DNA from: Limanda limanda
Lineage: Eukaryota > Chordata > Actinopteri > Pleuronectiformes > Pleuronectidae
Assembly: GCF_963576545.1 (NCBI RefSeq)
Contig: NC_083649.1
Coordinates: 978,954-1,042,953 of the forward strand
Reading direction: 5' to 3'
DNA length: 64,000 nucleotides
Shown: positions 22,139-34,481 of the stretch, piece after piece
Numbering within the stretch: position 1 is the stretch's first letter
Layout of the letters: the number at the start of each line of letters is the position of its first letter
Position numbers and translations under genes: made by a program
Notes under the pieces: generated by a model
What the model was told of the DNA's origin: nothing
The model's input: the letters and a program-made list of their open reading frames with translations, nothing else
The model's database searches: none

Positions 22139-24532
22139 ATGATGAAAACTCTCCAGGGGACAAACTCATTCAGATGTAAATGTGTTTTGGTTTGTAGAAG
22201 ATAAGAAGGAGCTGGGCGCCGCCCGCCGCAGCAGGTACTACATGAAGTACGGAAACCCCAACTACGGAGGCATGAGGGGAATCCTGAGCAACTCCTGGTG
22301 AGGCTCAGATCCACGACCTCTGACCTGACCTCTGACCTGAGGTTTTCTGTTTGTCTCTCGACTATTTCCAGCATCACGAGTCTGGTCTGTGTTTCAGGAA
22401 GCGGAGGTTTCACAAATCACGAATCCAGCGAGACGTCATCAAGACCAAGAAGCCTCTGATCGGAGACAGCATGGGTCACACGCCGCCCTACACGCACCGG
22501 CACTCAGGTGAACCTCCGGCTCCAGGGTTCAGGTCTCAGGTCTCATGTGATCCACTTCAGTCTGAAACACGTCCAACGAGCTGGAGACATCCGCACGTTT
22601 TATGCATAAGATACGTTGGTAAAACCACGTGTTTTAAAACCTAGAGTTTAAAACACAGGTTTTTAAAGTGAATGTGAGTTGGAATCAGACGACAGAGGTC
22701 ACCTGACTGACTCACGAGCTCAGGGACCAATCAGACGACAGAGGTCACCTGACTGACTCACGAGCTCAGGGACCAATCAGACGACAGAGGTCACCTGACT
22801 GACTCACGAGCTCAGGGACCAATCAGACGACAGAGGTCACCTGACTGACTCACGGGCTCAGGGACCAATCAGACGACAGAGGTCACCTGACTGACTCACG
22901 AGCTCAGGGACCAATCAGACGACAGAGGTCACCTGACTGACTCACCAGCTCAGGGACCAATCAGACGACAGAGGTCACCTGACTGACTCACCAGCTCAGG
23001 GACCAATCAGACGACAGAGGTCACCTGACTGACTCACGAGCTCAGGGACCAATCAGACGACAGAGGTCACCTGACTGACTCTCGAGCTCAGGGACCAATC
23101 AGACGATCTGTTTAAACCTCATGTTTGAGATGATTAGAGTTCATAGAGATCTGAACTTTAATCTCTGTCAGACCAGTGTGAAGCTAACTTCAGTGTGACA
23201 GAAACCATCAGAACTGTGATTCAGGATCAGTTTATTAATCTGGATTGACCCCCCCCCCCCCCCCCCCCCCAGCTGACCTGGTCAACCTGCCAGAGGAGCC
23301 AATCAAAGAAGAAGAAGAGGAGGAGGACGATGACTACGGCGGGGACGAGGACATGGACTCGGACGACCGGGTGGTGGAGTACAAGGAGCGAGGAGAGAAG
23401 AGCGCCGCCCTGCGCTCGCCGGGGGCGGGGCTTCGTAGCCGGGCGGACCGCTCGCCGTCTCCGTGGTCGGAGTCGGACGAGATGGATTACGACCTGGAGC
23501 TGAAGATGATCTCCACGCCGTCGCCAAAGAAGAGCAAGAAGATGACCATGTACGCCGACGAGCTGGACACGCACCTGAAGAGCATCCGGTCAGCGCCGCC
23601 GCCGCCGCCGTTCCACTGTCGTTTGTTTCACTTCAACAATCTGATGAAGTCGGTTTCCTCCTGGCGCCAGATTCATGAACAGATGTTTCTTCTTCCTGAG
23701 CAGGAACCGTCTCGGGGAGACCGGGTCTCAGAGCAGGAGCAGGTCCCCGACCCCCCCCCCCAAGCTGACGGACGTGCGCCAGCTGCTGGAGGAGAAGAGA
23801 CAGGGACAGAGAGAGAGAGAGGGGCAGAGAGAGAGAGAGGGACCCGCCCCCCTGGTGGCCAGCGGAGGGAAAACAGGTGGGACACATTTGTTGTGTTATT
23901 ATTTTTTGTTTGTTTCAGAGAATCTACAGTTTGTTAATAAAAACCTGTTGTTAGATGTTCGACAGAGACTGGGCAAGAGACCACGCTCCCCCTCCCCCCC
24001 CAGGGACACGCCCCCGACCAGAGAGCCAATCAGAGACATTCACCGCAGACTGGGTGTGGCCAGTCAAGAAACCAGAAGCCTGTTCTCTGACTCGTCCAAG
24101 GACAGGAAGACAAGTAGGACTCTCTCCCCCCCCCCCCTGCCTGTCTCTCTCTCTCTCTCTCTGTCTGACACGGCATCATTAACGTGGCTCCGCCCCCTCT
24201 CATCAGGTGGCCTGTGGAGCAGACTCGGCTCCGCGGAGGACGACAGCGGCTCCGGACGTCGCGACCTCAAGCCGAGCAGCCGCTCGCCGGGCCGGTTCTC
24301 CTCGTCCTCCGGGCGCAGCGGCGAGGGCGGTCCGGTGGGCCGAGGCGACGGAGGGAAGGAGGACAAGGAGGAGGCGGAGGAGGACGACGCCACGCTGCAG
24401 AACGTGTGGGGCGCCATGATCAAACAGAAACAGGAGCAGGTGTCGCACAAGATGAAGAAGAGCCGACTGGACAACCTGCCGTCGCTGCAGATCGAGATCA
24501 GTCGGGACAGCAGCGACGAGTCCGACGCCTGA
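19664..24532 (+). CDS. ncbp3: Nuclear cap-binding protein subunit 3
   Basis: Thirteen exons join in frame to about 677 residues: 19664-19840, 20364-20429, 20986-21091, 21190-21315, 21503-21628, 21703-21842, 21994-22102, 22198-22297, 22398-22507, 23273-23588, 23704-23876, 23955-24113, 24207-24532. NCBP3 is known to bind capped RNA with NCBP1 and to support mRNA export in the nucleus. The protein starts [11 protein letters not shown], has [10 protein letters not shown], then [23 protein letters not shown]-recognition-like segment includes [18 protein letters not shown] and [17 protein letters not shown]. Further marks are [42 protein letters not shown], an acidic run, [21 protein letters not shown] and the C-terminal [17 protein letters not shown]. 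Domain order matches the human protein as remembered. Two donors (6 bases after exons 23273-23588 and 23955-24113) are GTCAGC and GTAGGA, weaker than consensus. Confidence 0.96.
20430..20959. repeat. CA/GA microsatellite in ncbp3 intron 2
   Basis: About 530 bases of (CA)n interrupted by aga and cagaga. It starts within two bases of the donor at 20430 and ends about 25 bases before the acceptor at 20985. Confidence 0.97.
21905..21990. repeat. TG microsatellite in ncbp3 intron 6
   Basis: Interrupted (TG)n tract running up to ttacag at the acceptor (21993), so the dinucleotide run replaces a normal polypyrimidine tract. Confidence 0.9.
22682..23106. repeat. 46 bp tandem array (about 9 copies) with CCAATCAG in each unit
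   Basis: Units read gaccaatcagacgacagagg plus a 26-base remainder containing tcacctgactgactcacgag. The array lies in ncbp3 intron 9 (22508-23272). Each unit carries an inverted-free CCAAT motif, a perfect core for NF-Y in other contexts. Confidence 0.95.
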
Positions 24533-24625
24533 ACCTGGGGGGGGGGGGGGGCGGGGCTTCTGAACTCTGTGTCCGACGCCTGAACCTGGGGGGGGGGGGG
24601 GGGTGGGTGGGGGGGGGGGGGTCTG
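24525..24625 (+). repeat. Duplicated ncbp3 stop-codon segment with poly-G
   Basis: The string tccgacgcctgaacctgggg is present at about 24521 and again at about 24571, each followed by a long G run and then tctgaactctgtg. The first copy carries the real TGA stop; the second lies in the presumed 3' UTR. Confidence 0.85.
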
Positions 24626-24699
24626 AACTCTGTGTCTTTAGCGATCGTCTGGGGCAGGAAGCTGTGGAGGGTTTTTACTTTGAGGAGACGCTCGTACTG

Positions 24700-25120
24700 G
24701 CAGTGTGTCTGTCCCTCGTGTTGTGTGTCTGTCCCTCATGTTGTGTGTCTGTCCCTCATGTTGTGTGCCTGTCCCTCATGTTGTGTGTCTGTCCCTCGTG
24801 TTGTGTGTCTGTCCCTCATGTTGTGTGCCTGTCCCTCGTGTTGTGTGTCTGTCCCTCATGTTGTGTGTCTGTCCCTCATGTTGTGTGTCTGTCCCTCGTG
24901 TTGTGTGCCTGTCCCTCGTGTTGTGTGCCTGTCCCTCGTGTTGTGTGTCTGTCCCTCATGTTGTGTGTCTGTCCCTCATGTTGTGTGCCTGTCCCTCATG
25001 TTGTGTGTCTGTCCCTCGTGTTGTGTGTCTGTCCCTCGTGTTGTGTGTCTGTCCCTCATGTTGTGTGTCTGTCCCTCATGTTGTGTGTCTGTCCCTCGTG
25101 TTGTGTGTCTGTCCCTCGTC
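24700..25120. repeat. 20 bp minisatellite in the presumed ncbp3 3' UTR (about 21 copies)
   Basis: Units read ttgtgtgtctgtccctcatg, with cgtg and tgcctg variants. It begins about 170 bases after the stop codon. Confidence 0.95.
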
Positions 25121-25129
25121 CTGGTCCCC

Positions 25130-26800
25130 TTAAGACTCACAAACCAGATTTTCGACCTTTTTTGTTTTTGATAGAACACGATTTTACACTTTGATTTAGA
25201 TCTTAAATGAGAGTGGGATTCCGCGGACAGAGCTCCCACTCGGCTCAGTTTCCAATTGTTCAGATTAACCAACGTTGGTTCTGAAGTGTCCATCATGTGC
25301 AGGTGAATATTAGCATCTGATCATCGAGTGATAATCAATAACCAGTTGCTCACATCAGGATCGGGGCCAAAAACACAGAAAAATATGAATTTCTTACTAA
25401 ATAGTTTCCAGTGTTGAATATTAAAGCAGAGGCTGATGTTTGAACTACGTGTGTTGATGTTTAACTGGCGACCTCTGCATCACTAAACAAAGCATCATGG
25501 AAACGTCTGTTTTTTTGTCAGTAAGTCATTGACGCGTTACCGTGGAGACACACCCCCCCCCACACACACACTCGGGACCATTCTTTGTGACACACAGACT
25601 TTACAGGACAAAGCTTCATTCCCCTTTTCATGTGTGTGTCTGTGTGAGTGTAAGGACATGTTTCTCAAGTTGGCTGATTATTCATTTTACACAGACACAC
25701 ACACGTGTGTCATTTATCTGTAACACACAATCTTAGGGGGGGGGGGGGGTCACTCCAAGACACTGACCCTGACTTTTGTCCTCACATGTAGAACCTGCAG
25801 AACACGTCAGGAACATGTGCAGACTGCAGTTCAAGTCTGGAAATATCTATAAAATCATGAACAGTCTTCTGCGGTGTCTGTTTCTTTTCTCCACCAAACC
25901 ACTCTGTTATTTATTTATTTGACCTTTTATTATTAATCACATTGTTTCCGGGTCCGAGCAGGGACAGAACAGAAGCTAGCTCGTTAACACCTCGTTAAGT
26001 TATTCCTCTCTCTCACTAGTGATGGATGTAAAACGAGACGAACATGCCTCAGATGTTCAGAAGCATCTGTGTGATATGAACGAGACGTGTTAGTGAGTTC
26101 ATACTGTACGAGTCATGTGACCCATGTGTGTAAACGTGATGTAGAAATACAAAGTGCAGGTTTGTTTATCAAGTAAGAAAAGAAAGGGGACATTTTAATT
26201 TGTGGTATGAAAAACAAGATCTTTAATGAATATTAAATAATAAAATACATTTATTTAAACATAGCAAACAAACACTAATGCATGAAATAACAGGTTAACA
26301 TGGGTCATGGTGCATTAGAAGGGTACTAATACTAACTATTGTTTTTGTTCAAAAAATAGAAAAAAGATTTTAAAATGTAATTGAGTAAAACTGAATGAAG
26401 ATTCATTCACTACATGGATATAGAAAATAAGTGTAAACTCCGCCCACTATTTATGTTAATGAACACGTCACTGGAGTCTTTAAACAAAGGCACTTGCTAT
26501 GATGTCACACTGTCATGGTCGTAGATTCCTTTGATGTCTTATTATGCAAAGATGAAAGGTTTATACGATCTGAGGAGAAACACTCCATTAGTCGACGTAG
26601 GGATAATGACAGCGCCACCTACGGTCAACATGAGGTAAGTCTCGTTTTAAAACCTGAATTCCATTTATATTAAATGTTCACAGTGTGGTCTGAACTTCAT
26701 GTTGTTGTGGACATAATGTCTCATTAGTGATTCCAGCTCCGTGGCGGAAGCAGGAAGTGACATGTTTATAGTCCCCCCCCCCCCAAGGCCACATCAGGTC
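25130..26800. other. Intergenic sequence between ncbp3 and pcf11
   Basis: Mostly unique AT-rich sequence with short CA and poly-C/poly-G runs (about 25550-25575 and 25736-25750). No gene or RNA recognised; part may be 3' UTR of ncbp3. Confidence 0.5.
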
Positions 26801-26814
26801 ATCGCTTCATCATG

Positions 26815-27402
26815 TGTAGCATGTATGTAGCTGATCACATGATGTGTAACATGTATGTAGCTCATCATATGATGTGTAACATACTAACACATGTATGTAG
26901 TTGGTCACATGATGTGTAACACACTAACACATGTATGTAGTTGGTCACATGATGTGTAACATACTAACACATGTATGTAGCTGGTCACATGATGTGTAAC
27001 ATACTAACACATGTATGTAGTTGGTCACATGATGTGTAACATACTAACACATGTATGTAGCTGATCACATGATGTGTAACATACTAACACATGTATGTAG
27101 TTGGTCACATGATGTGTAACATACTAACACATGTATGTAGCTCATCACATGATGTGTAACATACTAACACGTCACATGATGTGTAACATACTAACACATG
27201 TATGTAGTTGGTCACATGACGTGTAACATACTAACACATGTATGTAGTTTATCACATGATGTGTAACATACTAACACATGTATGTAGCTCATCACATGAT
27301 GTGTAACACACTAACACATGTATGTAGCTGATCACATGATGTGTAACATACTAACACGTCACATGATGTGTAACATACTAACACATGTATGTAGCTCATC
27401 AC
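26815..27402. repeat. 40 bp tandem array (about 14 copies) upstream of pcf11
   Basis: Units read catgatgtgtaacatactaa plus cacatgtatgtagttggtca, with ctcatca and ctgatca variants and some shortened units. It ends about 435 bases upstream of the pcf11 start codon. Confidence 0.95.
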
Positions 27403-27483
27403 ATGAACATGTTAAACCTCTGGAACACGCTTCAGCCTCATGTGCTCATCTGCTTCCTTATGTAATCACACACTCACCCTGCC

Positions 27484-27836
27484 TCACGCTGATTGGCTCA
27501 CTCGTGAGTCTGTCATTCCACTCAACCAATCAGAATCTAAATCCCGGCCCACTCGTCTTGAAACCAGCCAATGGGGCGGTAGTGACGTCGGGGGCGGTTT
27601 AAACCCGTTTCCTGTGACGTCACGGGTCTTCACTCACAGTCGCCATCTTGTCTCCGTCGAACAGCAGCGAGAGCCGCGACAGAGAAACGAGCGTTCCTCC
27701 CGGTGCTGCGAGCGAGCTGCCCGGGGCGGAGGCCTGTGTTGTCCCGGGGCGGAGGAGCGGAGCCGCCGCTGCAGGAGTCCCGGAGCCCGGTGTCCGGAGC
27801 CCGGAGTCCCGGTGTGTCCCGGGGCCCAGCGGGAAG
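27484..27836 (+). promoter_or_regulatory. CpG-rich pcf11 promoter with CCAAT, CRE and YY1-type motifs
   Basis: Visible motifs are gattggct (about 27490), accaatcag (about 27526), gccaatgggg (about 27567), TGACGTCG (27583-27590), GC boxes ggggcgg around these, a perfect palindromic CRE TGACGTCA (27615-27622) and a YY1-type CGCCATCTTG (27641-27650). The last often sits near the start of transcription in vertebrate housekeeping genes. The sequence turns strongly GC-rich from about 27650. Motif function is inferred from sequence only. Confidence 0.65.
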
Positions 27837-30800
27837 ATGGAGGCCAGCGCGGCCCGGGCGGACGCCTGCCGGGAGTACCAGAGCTCCCTGGAGGACCTGA
27901 CGTTCAACAGCAAGCCGCACATCAACATGCTGACCATCCTGGCCGAGGAGAACCGGACCTTCGCCAAGGACATCGTCGCTATAATCGAAGCTCAAATCAG
28001 CAAGGTTTTTATAAATATAGATCTTCACCTTTCAGAGTCTTTCTGTGGATGTGGGGGTGCTGCGGGCCCGGGAGGAGGCAACATGGCGGCGGGCCGACAT
28101 GTCTCCCCCCGGAGCCGCGTTAGGAACCCGCCGGCCACGAAGAAGACACGTCACACGCGTCATAACCACCAGAGATCTGTCATAAGTGATCGTTTCAAAT
28201 TTAACCGAGTGAAAATCCACCGTAAAGTGACGCGACACCGAAGTGAATGTGAACCAGTTAACTCGGGTTAAAGTGTTTGTATCCAGGCTAACTCGGGGCT
28301 AACCCAGGTCAGATGCCCAGGTGCACTCTGGGTAGGAGGTCACCATAAGAATAGATTGAACTGGAATCTGTGAAATCAGAAATACACGTGGAGAAGCAGT
28401 TGAGGTGGAAACCGGAAGTAACAGGAGAATATAACATAAGAAAACTGACCGTAATCTTTTAATGAGACATAATAAATGATCTTCTGCGTTTAATAGTTTC
28501 CCTTCAGATCCTGTTATTAATAATTAATAATTAATAATCAATAACCACACTGAGTCCCGCTGTGAGGGAAGAGACACAAACAATAGAAGTTGTTGTTCTG
28601 TTGAGAACCAGTTGTGTGTCAGGATCTGAACCCGTGTTCCAGTCTCTACACACACACACTACACACAAACAAACACACACGTGAGCAGGTCCATTAACTC
28701 AACATGATAACACACGTGAGGTGGTAACACAACACTCCCACAGACACACACGTCTCCCTCCAGGTAAAAGAGACGGGAGTGAGCAGCTGTGTTTCTGTTT
28801 ATTATTATTATTATTAATATTATTATTATTATTACTAACATCTGGTGTGTGGTGCTTCCTGACACACCCCCCCCCTCCAGGCGTCACAGTCTCACATTCA
28901 CTTTGTGTACGACGGGTTTTCACTCGCTGGCGCCGCTCGCCACTTCCTGTTGATGGCGGCCGGGTCGCGTCCCCGTGGTTACAGGGTTCCGGTTCGACCT
29001 GTTGTTAGTAGATATCTGTCGGGTAGTTTCTCCCCCCCCCGGGCGCCGTGGCTCTATAGAAATGATTCTATCCTCAGCTCCATGTTGATCTGCTTAAACC
29101 CTCGAGTGAATCTTGAATCACTGAACTGTCATTGAATGGTTACAATGTTAATAATAAAAAATGTGAAATGTGCTTTTTGTCATTTTTTTATTTCCAGTGT
29201 AATTTATTGGTGACTCATTTACTGACACTTGTGGACTTGGTTTAACAAACAAGTGTTTCACGATGAACCAGAGAGTTCACATCTAAATGTCCTGGTTCCT
29301 CACCGGTTCCTCACCGGTTCCTCACCGGTTCCTCACCGGGTCCTCACCGGTTCCTCACCGGTTCCTCACCGGTTCCCAGTGTTTGAACACAAGGGGAGAA
29401 ACCGTCTCCGGGTTAAAACTTTGCAGCGTGAGCGTGAAGCTCGGCGGAGGAGGAGTGAACCTCGAGGCTCGTCGTCACGGTAACGTACAAAGAGGGCTTC
29501 CTGGAGGAGACCCTCTTTGGAGGTAAACCAGAGGCCCTTTTGAACCCTGGTGCATCATGGGACTTGACACGAGACTGAACCGATTGACTTTTGAAGATGA
29601 CCGATTTTTCTGCAGTTTTTTTTTTTTTTTTTTTTTGGATCAATCAGAACTTAATCCAGGTGTCCCCCCCCCCCCCCCCATTGATCCAGACTGAAGAACC
29701 CACCTCGTGAACTTTTATTTTTCGGACTCTTTTTGGTTTTCCTCCACCCGGCGGGGGGGTGCAATGGGAGGGCTGTCATCCCCTGTTTCTTCTCTAAGTT
29801 GTGAATGATACTCTGTTGTGACCTGTTGCTTCACCCTTGTTGTTTTTCTAAACTTGTTGAGTTCTCTATCGCTCCAGGCCCCGGCTGCGGAGAAGCTTCC
29901 CGTTTTGTACTTAGTGGATTCCATAGTGAAGAATGTTGGAGGAGAGTACCTTGCTGTGTTTGCTAAAAACCTAATCACTTCATTTATATGTGTCTTTGAA
30001 AAGGTACAGTTCTCTTTGCTGTTGTTACAAATTATTCACAGTTTTATCAGCTCACTTCCTTCCTGTTTGTCTTGTGTTGCTTCTCATTGTGCGTTGTCGG
30101 GGGTTGTACATGTCGGAGATGGGTCAGTGGACTTGCATCTACGACGTGTACAACCCCCGACAAACACACAACCTGGGTGACTGAGAATATTAATATCTTA
30201 TGCTGCTTTAACATAATCCTGTAAATAAAGTGTGAATGCTGAGCTTTAAGAACTTTTTTAACATTATCTTTTACTTTTGCATTAAAGTGACATTTTTAGA
30301 GAGTTGTGTGTTTGTAGCCACGGACCAAGTCATGTCCTCTGTTTGTAGGTGGAGGAAAACACCAGGAAGAGTCTGTTCAAGCTGCGCTCCACCTGGGACG
30401 AGGTGTTCCCGCTGAAGAAGCTGTACGCGGTGGACGTGCGGGTCAACGCGGTGGACCCGGCGTGGCCCATCAAGCCGCTGCCGCCCAGCGTCAACGCCAG
30501 CATCCACGTCAACCCCAAGTTCCTAAAGCAGGTGCGTAGGGGCAGCGGACACCACCCCCCCGACCTGGGTTTAAATGTTCACGTTTTGGTTTTCTGTATC
30601 TTCAGATGTTAGTTCAGTGTCACAGAGAAGGAAGTTCAGGTTCAATCCATCAAGAGGAACAACATTAAGAAGCAGGAACCAAAGACTTAATAATCTTTCA
30701 TTTTCTCAATGTCTTTAATGTCAAATATTAGCTGTTTTCAGACATGAAGTCTTAACGTGTTCCTGACATGTTCCTCACATGTTCCTCACATGCTCTGGAG

Positions 30801-33800
30801 GTTCTCTGTGAGAACAAATGTCTGAGTCAGTGTCTCTGGACATGTTCTGGATCTTCTCATGCAGCCCAGAACATGTCCCGCCTCCTGCTGCTCTACAGGC
30901 TCCGCCCCTCTCCTGGATGTTCCCACATGTTCCTGTTTGAGCGAGTCAACAACCTGCTGCTTCACAAACCGACTACACAACATGACAGGACAACGTTTTA
31001 CACAGTTCATGTCTGAAAACAGCTACAGTAACAAGTGCCTGTAATCGAAGGTGTTTGATCTGGTTCTGGTTTCACGGTGGTTCATCCAGACCTGATCTTC
31101 TCAGACTGATCTTCAGGAACTCTTAATCACACGACCTGCTGCAGAAGATTTATTAATAATCAATTCAAGTCTTTGGGCTTCAGACGGTTTTTCTTTGAAT
31201 CATTTCTAAACTTTCTTTGTCTCCTCTGTCCCTCCTGCGGCCCCGTGTGACATCACCGTGGGTCCAGTCTGAGGAGGCCTCCTCTCCGCAGCCGGCCCCC
31301 TCCCAGCCCCCCGCCCCGGTGCCAGCGGCGGTGGTGGCGCCTGCCCCCCCGCCGGTCCCAGCGGTCAGCCAGTCCAGCGTGGCCCAGGAGCAGCTCATCC
31401 GACAGCAGCTGCTGGCCAAACAGAAACAGCTTCTGGAGCTTCAGCAGAAGAAGATCGAGCTGGAGCTGGAGCAGACCAAAGCTCAGCTGGTAGGACAAAC
31501 ACATTCCGTCTGATTCCAGATCTGTCCGACACAGAGAATATGAGTTTCATGTTAGAGTTCCTCTCGTCTCAGCTGCTCAGGGATCAGAGCAGAACCTGCA
31601 GCCTCCTCTTGTCTCTCTCTGGAACTCATCCTCACTCATCACTGGTTCTCAGGACCTGATCCTCACAGGAAGTCACAGAGTTGCTTTGATCAGACTCATT
31701 GAAACATCAGGAACTGACTCGTCCACACGTTCAGTTCACACCAGACGCTCAGGATCCCACTCCTGCTTACAGCTGGTTACATGAACCCGAAGACAAATGT
31801 CAATTATAATTTCTGGGACAATATATCATCCAACATAAATGTCCTCACAGTCACACCTCACTATGTTTAATCTGCACCAGGTCAGAGGTTTCCCTCAGTT
31901 TACAGCTTTAATTCCTCATCCTTAACTAAACCGATTCAAATTGAAAATAATCCTTAAAGTAGCAAATGTAAAAGTGCAGTATATCACATTTTAGAATAAT
32001 ATGAAAGATGTTCTCAGTTCCACGTGGCATCTCTGAGGTTCTGCTAGTGTTCCTCTTGTTGAAGGTTAAGAACAGAGGATGAGACAACGACACTTGTTTG
32101 TTCTGTCTGCAGCTCGGAGGATTCACGCTACCCACGGCGCCCACAGCCTCCTCTCCAGCTCCCAAGACCCTCAGCCCGAACGCCCCAGTGGTCCGACCCT
32201 GGGTCCCTCCCCAGACCCAGTCTGACCCCAAGACGACCACCAGAGACCCTCGGCTGAACCGCACCGGCCCCCCGGCCAAAGAACAGCCTGCTGGGAAAAA
32301 AGGAAGTCCCGCCCTGACGCCTGAGAAACGGCAGCCGGAGAAATCCTTCCGACCGGAAAAGACCAGAACCCCGAGGAAAGAGCCGTCGGAGGAGAAGCTC
32401 AAGTCCAAGTCTCTGTCTCCGATGACCAGGACCCTCCAGAGCAAAACCAAGCCGGCCGAGGCTGAAGGTCAGAAAGCATCCGACGGCTCCAAAAAAGATC
32501 CTCGGCTGAAGAAACGCACACAGGACCGGAGTGGAGAGAGCAAAGAGGAGGAGCTGAAGGAGAAGAAGAGGTGCAACGACAAGAAGGAGAGAGAGGAGGC
32601 GGTCCTGGGGGCGGAGCTGCAGAGGTTCAGCAAAGGGAAGCCGGCCAACGGGTTCGTCATCAAACACGAGCGCGAGGACGCAGAGAAGGTCGACCTCAAA
32701 AGTGGAGGCAACGCCAGAACGCACGCCAGGAAGCGGACCCGCTCCAGGTCTCGCTCGCCCACTTCCTCTCCCAAGAGGAAGGACCGGCGCTCGCCCAAAG
32801 GCCGAGCCAGGAGCAGCTCGCTGTCCCCCCCCTCCCACAAGCCAGGGAAACCCCGGAGGGTCCGTGCAGAGGAGCCGCCGCACGGCAAGCCCCCCAGAGA
32901 GGACCGGGTCACACTGAAGAAGAGCCAATCAGAGAGCAGGAGGTCCAAGAGGCCGCAGGACGAACGCCACTCGGAGTCCCGAGACTCTCACTCGCCCCGG
33001 AGTCACGAGGGGAGCGGGAAGGAGACCAAGGAGGCGCCGCACCGCTGGAGGAGCAGCTGGCAGGAGAACAAGCAGTGAGTCATCACAGATCTCTGTAGTT
33101 CATGTCATTAATATTAGAATCTGATCATTTATAATAATATTATATTATATAATAATGTTCTGTGTTACACTGATGAACACTGGCTGTTGTTGTTCATTGA
33201 GGACTTTGTTTCTGCTGCTCTTCAGTTTGAAGTTGCCAGACGACTCTCCCATGAAGCCCGGACCCCAGAGACACAAACCCTACACCCCCCCGACTCGCCC
33301 CCCCACCCCCCGGACCCCCAAGCACCGCCTCAGCGTGGACGCCAACCTGCAGATTCCTGAAGCCCTCAACTCCGCCTCCAAGAAGGACCTGCTGAGGAGG
33401 GTAGGTCCCCAGGCTTCACCTGAGATCAGCTGTTGGTTCATTGATCTTTTAGAATCATCAGTCCCGAGGTTTGATCTTTGCTTTTGTCTTCAGGCCGGGA
33501 AGCGTCTGGAGAGCGGCGAGATCTCCCAAGAGGAGTTCCTCAACGTGGCGCACCAGATCAAACACTTCTTCCAGTATCAGGAGGAGAAGCTGCAGCGCTC
33601 GGAGAGCTGGGACGGATCAGGAACCTTCGCCAAGAAGCAGCCGCTGCTGGCGGCGCCCGCCTCCCAGCCCCGCCCCCACGACGCCATGGACGCCGCAGAG
33701 CTGTCGTACTACGAGCACAAGTCCAAGCTCCGGAAGACGCAGGTCACCCACCGAGTGGCCGGGGAGGAGTGGGAGGGCGAGGAGAACGTGGAGGATGTGG

Positions 33801-34445
33801 ACGCAACAGGCCCGGGCGAGAAGACAGGTGGGGGGCGGAGCATCGGAGGAAGCCCGGCGCCACATAAATACAGCCGAGCGCCACGAGACAGACCAGGTCA
33901 GACGAGCTCGATGCAGGAAGAGTGACCACGAGTCAAACTGATTCGTTTATCATCACTGAATCTTTTTCAACTCATTTTACAGTGTAAAGGTTCATCAGAT
34001 CAAAGTAGAGCTGCTCAGGTGATCATCGTGATTACTCTGCCGGGTCAAACCATCTCCAAACTACTGTAATCCAGTTGAAACAATTATTTGGCATTTTTTT
34101 CTAAAGAGACGCTCATGTGTAGTTCAGTTCCCCCCCAAAGCATTCAACGCCCCCCCGCTGACCGGCACTCACTCTCAAGCAGCTGTGAAGTGAAGGAGGA
34201 GAGTTGTGTGTGTGGGGACCGGAGGTGTTTAAAAAACAGAGCGAGTGGAAAATGGGAGAGGGAGGGGGGGGGGGGGCAGTCCCGTGTGATTGACACAAAG
34301 TGTAGAACAAGTGATGTTGTATAAGAACACAGCAGCAGCACAACACAGTGCAGCGCCCGGCTGTTCACACCGGACCCTCGGGGGTCAGCTCACGATTCTC
34401 CGCTTGTTGTACGGAACCTGTTCAATGTCGGGGTTGGGGGGTAAC

Positions 34446-34481
<36 letters not shown>

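Noticed and set aside
23675..23940. Continuous single frame linking ncbp3 exon 11, its intron and exon 12
   Set aside because: A frame stays open through the short intron, but the donor at 23877 and acceptor at 23954 give the family sequence [13 protein letters not shown]...[10 protein letters not shown], whereas the intron translation does not resemble NCBP3.
33828..33896. Fixed end of pcf11 exon 7
   Set aside because: Both 33827 and 33896 have usable donors in the same phase. I used the longer form and did not claim the choice is settled.
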